Source: Solanum dulcamara | Taxonomy: Eukaryota > Streptophyta > Magnoliopsida > Solanales > Solanaceae | Length of the DNA stretch: 64,000 nt | Direction: 5' to 3' | Assembly (NCBI RefSeq): GCF_947179165.1 | Contig: NC_077238.1 | Coordinates: 74,833,257-74,897,256, forward strand | Part shown: piece by piece, positions 11,557-20,963 of the stretch | Layout: every line of letters begins with the position of its first letter | Position numbering within the stretch: position 1 is the first letter of the stretch | The notes under the pieces: generated by a model | The model's database searches: none | The model's input: only the letters and a program-made list of their open reading frames with translations | What the model was told of the DNA's origin: nothing | Translations under genes and position numbers: made by a program

Positions 11557-14250
11557 TATCAAGCCCTGAGAGGGTATCCTAGGCGTGACCGACACTCAAA
11601 AACCATTTCTGGATCAGCAAAAGACTTAAGAATACTAACGTGGGATTGCCATCATCAACATCAAAGGAAAAAAATAATTCTTAGAAGAAATAGTTTCAAA
11701 GGAGAACTACTCCGATTACATTATCAAACTCTGTCTACGAAGTCTCTAAATGACATGTTCATGACTTCCTCCAAAAAAACATAATACTTAACAATAATAA
11801 AAGGATAAAGAGTTCTTCCGAATACAAGAAGGACTCACCAAATATCTGAAAAATAATAATCTTCAAACGATGCGCCTGTTGAGGATATCTAACACCTTGT
11901 ATTTGCATCATAAAATAATGCAGGTCGAATGACGTCAGTATGTGGAATGTACGAGTATATAAAATGGCAGGAAAGTAAGGATAGATATCAAGAAACTCCT
12001 TTCAGGAAGACTCAGCTCAGAACTCAACATCATCTCAGCATTAATATGTAATTTCAATTAAAAAAAATAATAAGCAATGCTTACTTAGTTGGGAGTTTCT
12101 CTAACCGACAACCATCACTTATGAGCTAGTGATGATACAACAAAATGATGTCGTTGCCACATCCATTCAATACCTTGCCAAGGTAAAGGACATCATCATC
12201 TTGGATCCAATCATCAAAGTCCTCTTTTGGGGACTTAAGAGGCAAAGCTTCTATCCTACGCTGGCTACGTAGTTTTGAGATTTGAGTCAATTAAACTCTT
12301 ACCCAACTCAATGGTCAATACTACTCCCAAAATATGTACTCATATTAACCTCATCATCTAGTCTCATTGTACTTTAATTTAAATCATCAAACTCATCTCA
12401 TTACCTCTTGATCAATCATTATACTTCAAAAACATCATTTACATCTCATCAAAACATCTTGCTCAAAACATCATTTACTTAAATTCATTTAAACTCAATT
12501 CTTTTGCTTTTTAAAAACTCAATAAAATACATATATAATATTAATTCAAATCACTCTTTTTGTCAATGAATATTAAAAGCCAATATCGTTACTCAAAACG
12601 CACGTAAAAATATTCATGAACATCAAATCAATTAGAGTTCAGAGAAAAGTAGCCACAAACAATAATTTCAATAATATGAGAGATAAAAATAATAATAATC
12701 TCAATGCATAAATATATCTAACTCAATAGAAGAAGAATTAACTCATTTAGAATTTAAAATTTAAGGTAAAGCTCAACTATACCTCAATTACGATGAATTT
12801 AAATATTGGGAGCATGGACGAACTCAATCCAATGTTATGAATAGCCTTACATACCTGAAATTTGAAGTTTTACTCCGAATTGGAACACTCTTGAACTCCT
12901 AGCCTTTTCTCCTCGCCGAAGCATTTTGTGTACTACTCGGAGTATAAGAATCACCGCAATAATATTTCTATACTACTAAAACTAAAACTAAAATTATATT
13001 TGAGAATGAGTAAAGAAGTGTATAGAGAGAAGAGTTGTTTGAGAAAGCTTGATTAATAAAATGAAGAAATAAAGTGAGTATTTATAGGTGTGGAGGAGGG
13101 ACCTAACAATAAATAAAAATAATTAAAAAGGATGATCTTGAAAATTCAATGGAAAATTTTGATGTCATGGATGATGTCAAATGGTTCTAGATCTTTCCTT
13201 GGTAAGTGATATGAACTCTCTTTTAACAAAATACCCTTTTTCGAAGCTGCGTTTGAACAAGATAAATTCCTCATTAGGATTTAGTGTCTTGATAAGAATT
13301 GTAGATCTAGAAGTCTAGTTTCATGTCATTCAAGAATCAATCAATTTCGAGCATCCTACCGTGAGATATAATTTTTATTTTACAAATACTCTATTTTGTT
13401 ACAGCACCATGTCTTGCAAAAATTAATTTATTTGACTTACTTATTCTCCGAAGCTTGAGACATGATCTTCATGAAAATTGTAGATAATATCATTGGGGTT
13501 ATTTAAAAATTTGAATCACCTAATTTGGACTACTTTATGAAAAGTTATGCCCAAATATTTTAGGCATGAGAGAACATAATTATAATCAAAATACTTTAGG
13601 CATGAGAGAATATAATTTATCAAAATACTTTAGGCATGAGAGAACATAATTATAATCAAAATACTTTAGGCATGAGAGAACATAATTATAATCAAAATAC
13701 TTTAGGCATGAGAGAACATAATTATAATCAAAATACTTTAGGCATGAGAGAACATAATTATAATCAAAATACTATAATTATAATCAAAATACTTTAGGCA
13801 TGAGAGAACATAATTATAATCAAAATACTTTATGCATGAGAGAACATAATTATAATCAAAATACTATAATTATAATCAAAATACTTTAGGCATGAGAGAA
13901 CATAATTATAATCAAAATACTTTATGCATGAGAGAACATAATTATAATCAAAATACTTTAGACATAAGAGAACATAATTATAATCAAAATACTTTAAAAC
14001 CTTTTCATGCCTTCATATAAGGACCTTTGATAAATCAACAATTCAATGCATTTAAGAGCCAACATAAGCTAATATAAGATAGGTAATTAAACTTCAAATA
14101 TTTAATAATCTATGCATTTGGAATTATGATATGAAAATTCATAAAGTTTCATACTTGAATTAAATAGAAAATTTTGATAATTCATTTGGGCTTCATGAAT
14201 GAAATGATCCATGAATCAATACCACATACAATATTTTAGGGGGTGTTACA
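11557..14250 (-). mobile_element. gypsy LTR on the minus strand
   Basis: On - the LTR starts TGTAACACCCCC (right end, 14250) and ends GGGCTTGATA before the primer site. It is 2694 bases long. It shares text with element 1 and with the solo LTR at 45854 (for example the cctgagagggtatcctagg block and the aaccgacaacc block), so the three are related families. It carries a large minisatellite. It splits the Tat-like leader or gag. No target duplication can be tested because the partner end is lost. Confidence 0.75.
13551..13996. repeat. 36-bp minisatellite, about 11 units, with higher-order repeat
   Basis: The unit contains actttaggcatgagagaaca followed by taattataatcaaaat. Eleven copies of the gcatgagag core (one changed to acataagag) are seen. 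In the right half, a 92-base block of two units plus a 20-base remnant is itself repeated. It lies inside the LTR. Confidence 0.85.
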
Positions 14251-15748
14251 ATATATTTTCCAAACTCCAGTCCTCCAAACTATAGCACTTACTCAAGCTC
14301 CACTCACCAAAACTATCTCACTTACCCAAAATACCCCGCTCACCCAAACCAACTAGCTCACCCAAAAATACCAAGCGATCCAACATATACCGGTGACACA
14401 CACTGCAATTCCTAACACGCAATATGTGCCATAAGTATATGTAGCAAGCTCAACCTTTTGTTACTCCAATGTCAGCCACGCCAGAAGTCAATCCGTATGA
14501 GGAGATGGAGAGAGAGGTCAGATCAAAAATAAATGAAAGTGTAGCTAGGGAGATTCATAATTTAAAGAAAGCATTCAAAAGTATCCAAGTTCACAAGGAG
14601 TGTAAAGGGCTTGAGTATAAGCATTTATGTGTTCATCTTGATGTCGAGTTGCTTGCGGGACATAAGGTACCAAAATTTGATGAGAAGGGAAATCCTCGAG
14701 CTCATTTAAGATCATATTGTGACAAGCTAATTGGAGTGGGGAAAGATGAGGTCATTAGAATGAAGTTATTTATAAGGAGTTTAACAGGAGAAGACCTGGA
14801 TTGGTACACAAGTCAGGATCCAAAGAAATAGCGTAGTTGGAGTGCCATGGCACAAGAGTTCATGGATAGGTTCAAGTTCAACACTGAGGCTATACCAGAT
14901 AGGTTCTATTTGATAAAATTAGAAAAGAAGTCAACGAAGTCTTTCGGGCAGTATGCCATGAGGTGGAGAGAAGACGCTGCAAAATTTCAACCTCCGATGA
15001 TGAAAACTGAGGTGACCTCTCATTTTATACAATCTCAAAAAGATGCAACGTATTATAAAAAGATGATAAATGTTGTAGCAACAAGTAAGGCAACTCAGTC
15101 AAATTCAATTAGAGGAGCCCTTAAAAAGAAGAAGGAGGGAGTGTCCGCTGTCATGACCATCCAGGAACGTAGGCCAAATCAAATGTTAGCATACCAAAAC
15201 CCATTACCCAACCTTCATACTATATTCAATATACCCATATTCCTCAGCCATATTACCAGCCTTCTGTCGCCCCTTACGCAATTTACACCACTCAGCCAAT
15301 ATATTATCCACCCAAAGCACCTACCTATCCAAATCCCTCACAATACCAGCTTACATACCCATCTCAATCCCACTATCAATCACAAAATCGCCCATCAAAT
15401 CCACCCAGACCTCGCCCAAACTTTGAAAGAAGACCAGCCAAAACCTATACACCTTTAGTCGAATTTTTATCCCAATTATACGAATGATTGAGAACCATAG
15501 AGGTACTCCAACCAATCCAAGAAAGAATTCCCAATCCCCTTCCCAGATGGTATGATAAGACTAAGCATTGCGCTTATCACTCTGGAACTGTTGGACATGA
15601 TATCGAAAATTGTCTTACTCTCAAGAATAAGATTGAGGCATTGATCAAAGAAGGAGTCATTAAACTCAAAGGTGCTGTCCCTAATGTAAATAACAATCCT
15701 CTGCCAAATCATGGGAATGTGAACATGATCATCATTGATGAAAAATGA
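14251..15748 (+). pseudogene. Tat/Ogre-type gag, broken
   Basis: Gag-like text runs through several frames: a Pro/Tyr/Ser-rich N-terminal part from 14251, the capsid-like core in 14469-14831 (KLFIRSLTGEDLDWYTSQDP), the next part in 14847-15000 (AQEFMDRF, DRFYLIKLEKKSTKSF), and a zinc-knuckle-like segment in 15488-15748 (CAYHSGTVGHDIENC). This order matches Tat-lineage gypsy gag from Solanaceae. A TAG after codon 120, frameshifts near 15030-15480 and further stops make it non-functional. Gag would bind genomic RNA and form the particle. The element is cut at its left by the minus-strand LTR at 11557-14250. Confidence 0.8.
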
Positions 15749-16109
15749 AATTTGAAAGGGACCATTATGCCAGTCAAAGAAGAGAAAAATGTCATGACAT
15801 CGGCCTTTATCGCTCCCATTATCACAGTCCAAAAACGAGCGCCAATTGAAGTGGAAGTTCTGGTTCCCAAGCCTAAGATCACAGTTTTGGTTGCCTAATC
15901 AACTTCTTTTGACACCAAAGCAGTTTCTTGGAGTTATCCGACTGACGCAAGGGATAGAGAAAAAGGAAAAATAGTTATAGAAACTGCTGCTGCGGGAATG
16001 ACAAGATCTGGGCTATGTTATGCTCCTAAAAAGGTTGCACGAGACCAAATAAGGAGAGTAACCAAAAAAGGATTGTGACAGAGGCTGAAATAGAGGCTTT
16101 CTGAAGGAA
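15749..16109 (+). pseudogene. linker between gag and protease, decayed
   Basis: This stretch keeps weak coding texture (charged, Lys/Glu-rich) but has several stops. It joins the zinc-knuckle part to the protease frame and belongs to the same Tat-like element. Confidence 0.5.
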
Positions 16110-16745
16110 ATGCCAACAAAGGAATATTCTATTGTTGAACAGTTGAGGAAGACTCCCACCCAAATTTTTTTAATGTCATTACTGATGAATTCTGCAACTC
16201 ATAGGAGCACTTTGGTGAAAGTCCTAAGCGAAGCTTATGTCCCGGCCGGGATCATAAGTGTGAATTTTTCAGCCATGGTTGGGCAAGTTTTGAAAGCTAA
16301 AAAAATCTCTTTTCATGAAGATGATTTGCCACTTGAAAGTTTGGAGCATAAAAAAGCATTGAACATTACTGTCAGGTGTAGGGATAAGTTTATTTCTAGA
16401 GTCCTGATTGATAATGGCTCAGCCATTAACATATGTCCTTTCATTACCCTTCGCGCTTTGGAAATTGATATTGGAAAAATTCGTGAAAGTCATGTAAGGG
16501 TTAGAGGTTTTGATGGGACACAAAGGGGAGTCATTGTCGAAATTGATTTGCCATTGCAAATTGGACCCGAGGAATTAGTAGTGGAATTTCAAGTATTGGA
16601 CATAGATGTTAGTTACAATTTATTGCTTGGGAGGCCATGGATCGATATGGCTGGTGCGGTCCCTTCTACCATGAATCAAAATTTAAAATTTATTTGGAAT
16701 CATCCTGAAATTATTGTTCATGGAGAAAGTAGTAATTCAATGTAA
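16110..16745 (+). pseudogene. Tat-type aspartic protease region
   Basis: A 211-residue open frame. The part from about residue 85 is a retropepsin-like domain: VLIDNGSAINICP carries the catalytic Asp in a D-N-G-S setting where D-G-G-S is usual, and YNLLLGRPWI is the conserved second half. The tail FIWNHPEIIVHGESS is the family's post-protease motif. The Gly-to-Asn change beside the catalytic Asp may impair it. Reverse transcriptase and integrase do not follow; sequence after 16745 is unrelated, so the element is truncated. Confidence 0.8.
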
Positions 16746-17228
16746 TTACATGACATTACGTCCTTATATTATTCTCAACATAGTCTAACTAAAAACATAG
16801 AAAAAAATTAAATGACTAAGTTAACATATAAGGGTTAATTATGATATATAATTATAATTTAAAATAATTATAAATAAGGGTTATAGTTTAAGAGTTTAGC
16901 TATTAGGTGGGTCCCACGTCTGAAAGTTTTAGGCGGTTGTATCAAATCAAGATTTTTCAACTTTTATACAAAGCTTTTAACTTTCTCTCTCCCCTCAAAC
17001 TCCTTATTTTTCTCCAAAAGGATCATCTTCTCCGTGAATCTCTCAACACGGTAAAAAAAAATTTAAAAAATAAATCATTTCCCCTCCAAATCTTGAAGAA
17101 TCCATTCCAAGTAAATCTCAATCTCTTTTATATTTGGTTTTTTTTTTTCGATTTCTTTCCTTTGCCTCATATTTTCCATCTTAAAATTTGCAATATCTCA
17201 GTAAAATCAGGATTTTTCATTGTAACAC
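16746..17228. other. AT-rich junction, no clear gene
   Basis: Between the truncated Tat-like element and the next open frame. The 109-codon frame at 16907-17236 is low-complexity and rich in Phe, Leu and Lys; I do not read it as a protein. It may be the 5' leader of the adjacent MULE-associated reading frame. Confidence 0.4.
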
Positions 17229-17640
17229 ATGGATGAACAAGATCCCTCATTATGGATTACTAGAGGTATACATTTGCATGTACCAAATTTCATTCAACAT
17301 CCATCATTTTCCTTGGGTCTAACTCAAGTTTTCGAAGAATCTGCAGGGTCTATTGCTCAATCCAAAGCCATGTCTGAAAATAAAACAGAAGAAGAGATTA
17401 GGTCTAAATTCTGCAATGACCCTAAAATCATTGAAGAAAAAATTTAGAAATCGAAATCGAATGTGTCGAACTAACAAAAAGTGCAAAAAAATATTCTAAA
17501 GCCGATTCTACGATTTCCAACAAAAATAAAGGAAAGCAAAAGAAACATCTTCTAGTAAAGATGATTCCAAAACTCATGGTGAATATGATGATGATGCAAG
17601 TGAGCTACGTGGTTGTGGTGACAAGGAGGTATTTTTATTT
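17229..17640 (+). pseudogene. FSLGLTQ-type fragment (MULE-associated gene remnant)
   Basis: The 72-codon frame starts MDEQDPSLWITRG and contains PSFSLGLTQ, a phrase I associate with uncharacterised Solanaceae proteins carried by Ulp1-bearing MULEs. After the stop at 17447 the text stays lysine/serine-rich to about 17635 in broken frames. The cysteine-protease domain itself is not present. A transposase-like piece follows on the other strand at 17860. Family assignment is from memory and tentative. Confidence 0.4.
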
Positions 17641-17859
17641 TTCTATTAATTTATTTTTAGTTGTATATGTATCAGTTTAATTCCATAGTATTATACATAT
17701 TCAAAGGATTATGCATATATGTCAAACAACATTTATACAAGTATTAAGTTTTAGTTATATAATTTTCTTTTTTTGAGCATTATACAAGTATTAAGTAAAA
17801 ATAATTTATAAATTTCTTGAGAATCACATACACTCTAACTCCCATGTCATTATGTATCA

Positions 17860-18048
17860 TTATTGATTTTTGTTTTCTTCAACCTTGTATTCCACTGGCA
17901 TTATTTTTGCATTCAAATCAACACCAACTTGATTTCCAATTAGAATATACAATTCTTCATACGATGCGTGCTCCTTAAACACACAACCATCCATATTGTA
18001 ATCTACATAACAATTTTCATCATTCCACTTTTCTGAATGCATTACCAT
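17860..18048 (-). pseudogene. MULE transposase (mudrA-like) N-terminal fragment
   Basis: A 62-codon frame: MVMHSEKWNDENCYVDY near the start and GVDLNAKIMPVEYKV near the end. This pattern (short beta-rich N-terminal domain with WN-x-x-NCYVDY and a VDL...Y motif) is what I recall from the N-terminus of many Solanaceae MULE transposases. Zinc-ribbon, DDE and SWIM domains are missing. It faces the FSLGLTQ fragment head-on, so both are pieces of one or two decayed elements. Confidence 0.6.
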
Positions 18049-19185
18049 AATTGCTACCGCAGAAATCGTTGTTTTAGTTAAAAAAATAAATTAATATTAT
18101 AAATTATTGACAAACATATTTAATTATACATAATTTTTTAAGTATATACAACTAAGATTTACAAATTAATTATTCAAGCATTATAATATACAAACTCAGT
18201 ATAACGCTACTACATATTGCTATTCAATATATATATAGTTGTTACTTATATATGTATAGACAAGACTTTATACAAACAATTAAATATACAAATTAAATTG
18301 AAGAAAAAATATTCAGATTCACTAGATACATGAATGCTACTTGTTTATATAGTTATTCTCATTACTAATGATACAAAATATAATCAAACAAATAGAATTG
18401 TAAAATGTCAAAAAGAAATTCATTTAATTATATACAAATAGGACACACAATTACATTATACAAAAATTATAATAGACAAAACCAACTTCCAATAACTCCA
18501 GTTTTTTATGCTCGATATACAAATGTTACTTATACATGTACAAATAATTAATTATAAATGATTAAATATCCAAACACAATATAAGAATAAAAATTGTATA
18601 TGAAATCGATAAACAATTGTTCATGTATATATACGTTATTGTCAACATTTCTACTTTATTTAACTGTATAAGTTGCATTTGTTGCTTTATATCATCGTTA
18701 TACATATACATTATTTACAATTACATAACAATCTATTTTCGTAAGAACATCTATCTACTGATATTCATCATGTTTTAATCAATCCGTAACATTACCTAAT
18801 ATAATTTCTCAGAAATAGCATAAAATCTAGAACAGTTTAGTAAAAAAAAAAACGAAGAAATTGTAAAATAAAGCATGAATTACAGAACAATCACTTCAAA
18901 TACAAACATCAATACGGTTTTCTTGAACAAGAAGTTGATTTTGTTTAAGAATTCTAATCACTCTTAATAACCATAACTTAAGGGATTCTTTCCTTTTTAA
19001 AATCGGAAAATATGTTCCATTAATTAAAAAAAAGGATTTGTATATGGCAATTTTAAAAACCGTAATAGACAAAAGAAAAATATTTAACTATTAAAATATA
19101 GTTATAATTGGTAAATAGACAAACTCTAGCTAAGAAAATCCTATTATGTTTCACGTCTAAGCTATTTATTAAAATTTCTCAATAA
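18049..19185. mobile_element. AT-rich interior and right end of a MULE-like element (tentative)
   Basis: Frequent tatacaaatgttac-like text is typical of the non-coding interior of Solanaceae MULEs. Near 19120-19185 the reverse complement reads gaaattttaataaatagc, then gtgaaacataatagga and gtctatttacc, nearly repeating the terminal fragment at 3741-3818. The matching left terminus was not found. Confidence 0.35.
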
Positions 19186-19508
19186 TATATGGGTAAATTT
19201 AATTGTTATATCCCAATAAGAATGTCAATTTTTTACAGTTAGAGATAATTTAACTTTAAAATTCTTCTTTTACCTTTAATAAAATAATTTATATATAGAT
19301 CATATAAATATCTAAAGTTTATTTTAAACCATAAATTTTATAAATTTTCCTTAAATTTTATATATAATCAAATAATATCACATAAATTAAAAAAACAAAA
19401 AGTAATAACAAATTAACAATGACGCTCGTGGTTAATTAAAATAAATATTCAGAACTAACAAGGATTCGAAAATAAATTAATATTGATTTGCATCAAATTA
19501 AGACAAAC

Positions 19509-19951
19509 CTGTCTTGCCATCAAATGAAAATTATCTTCAAGGAGGACTTTTCCACAGTAGGAACAACATCTAGAATGTGAAGGAAAAAATATTTAGAATA
19601 ATCATAAAGAGTATATATTATTCCTTCTGTTAATTTTTACTTGTTCAGTATTGACTTGATACAATTATTTAAAAGTATGAATAGAAGAATAATTTTAGTA
19701 TATTACTTTTTGAATTTAATTAATTTAATATTTTGAGAAATGCATTAAGAAATAAATTAGGAACTAAGTGATAATTTATTTCTTGATTTTTTAAACTGAA
19801 CAAGTAAAAATGAACATCGACTTTAATATAATAAATAAATAAAAATGAACAGAATAAAGTAACGTTGGATAAGATAAATTAAAGCTCACATTTTGTTAAC
19901 AAAATACTGTGGTGGACTGATTGATTTCACACAATAATCGCACCAAACTCT
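19509..19951 (-). pseudogene. BRF1-like zinc-ribbon copy 2 (start codon lost)
   Basis: Two exon-like blocks on -: 19951-19890 and 19569-19509, with a GTGAGC donor and a TTCTAG acceptor between them and a CAG/GTTTGT donor at the end. Spliced, they read 41 residues: VWCDYC ... CCSYCGKVLLEDNF ... MARQ. This is the same zinc ribbon as copy 1 but 4 residues shorter; both length differences are multiples of three. The codon at the place of the ATG of copy 1 is AGA, and no in-frame ATG lies just upstream. No third exon was found. A Stowaway-like MITE sits in its intron. Probably a dead tandem duplicate whose frame is still clean. Confidence 0.6.
19617..19862. mobile_element. Stowaway-like MITE
   Basis: Imperfect terminal inverted repeats: left ttccttctgttaattttta, right aaaaatgaacagaataaag, with a second inverted pair (acttgttca / tgaacaagt) inside. 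Flanking TA is present. The element lies between the two exon blocks of the zinc-ribbon copy 2. Confidence 0.55.
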
Positions 19952-20094
19952 TCTTGAATTACCTGAATTAAATTCAAAAGAAAAAATACCATTGAGATTC
20001 TTGAAAAAAAATCAATAATCGAATTTAAAGGTGATAAAATTAACCCATAAAAATATGTCCTTGCAATTCGTTCATCCTAATGATAAATTGGATC

Positions 20095-20963
20095 TTACTC
20101 ACATTCTTCTTCTATCTTTGTGTAATTTTTATTCTCTCCATATTCTGTGTCTTCCTCAACCATTTCTTCATAGTTTTTCTCTATTTCAGGATCAATTTTC
20201 TTACTCTGCATATATAAGGATATTATTGAAATTACAATAAAGAAAACGACTTCACTAATAAATTTTATAACTTAATGACCAAACAAGTAATTAACTCCTC
20301 TTATGTTCTATAAGATGTGCTTATTTTTCCTTATTCGCTATTAGGGTGGAAGTATTGGGGAGTTTATTTGAGATAACATCATAATTCTTTGATTTAATAG
20401 AATTAGCAAGATTTAGTGATGATGATGAAGAGATATATTTTACGTTTCAAAGGAGCTATAATTGGAGATACCATTATTTCTGATATAAAAGCTCCCATCT
20501 TTAGCATATCATTCGATCTGTATATGAAAACTTAGGCTATTAGTGAGTGATCAAATCACATTTTAGTTTCTTAAATTATATTTTCAACGAGAATATGCAA
20601 AGAAAAATTGTTTATACCAAATTTTTCTTTCCTCTTTTTCGAATTATAATTCGAAAATCATCAAAGATTTTCACAATTTTATCAAAACAAACAACATCAA
20701 TAACCAATAATTTGAGTAAAAAGACAAACCTGGCGTGCCATAGTTTTGACAAAATTGTCTTCATGAATGACTTTCCCACATAAACTACAACATCTGCAGT
20801 GTCAAGGGAAAAACAAATATTTAGAATTAATCTTGAATTAAACTTGCATAAGAAGAAAAAACAAATTTTCAAGAAAATAAAAACTAACTTACACTAAGTC
20901 ACCATAATAATAGGGTTGAATAAATCTTGCACAATGATCGCAAAAATAATTGCACCAAACCAT
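20095..20963 (-). CDS. stand-alone BRF1/TFIIIB-like zinc-ribbon protein, 81 aa (three exons)
   Basis: Exons on -: 20963-20893, 20793-20730 and 20205-20095. Donors are GTAAGT and GTTTGT; acceptors are CTGCAG and ATGCAG. Phases agree at both junctions and the total is exactly 82 codons including TAA. Residues 1-45 start MVWC and hold two cysteine pairs (CDHC and CSLC, 14 residues apart) with CGKVIHEDNF after the second. This is the N-terminal zinc ribbon of BRF1, the TFIIB-related subunit of TFIIIB for RNA polymerase III; Arabidopsis BRF1 also begins MVWC. In BRF1 two cyclin folds follow; here a 36-residue acidic tail (SKKIDPEIEK ... EEECE) ends the protein. An extra NYF lies before the first pair. 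It could be a young truncated paralogue, a gene captured by a MULE, or a pseudogene. Expression is unknown. Confidence 0.55.

Noticed and set aside
13551..13996. Regular short repeats suggesting a CRISPR array
   Set aside because: There are no unique spacers; the whole 36-base unit repeats, it lies within an LTR and the genome is eukaryotic. It is a minisatellite.
15476..15832. 118-codon minus-strand frame
   Set aside because: Shadow of the Tat-like gag zinc-knuckle region, which reads on +.
20031..20240. 69-codon + frame
   Set aside because: It is antisense to exon 3 of the zinc-ribbon gene, whose reading frame is phased with two other exons.
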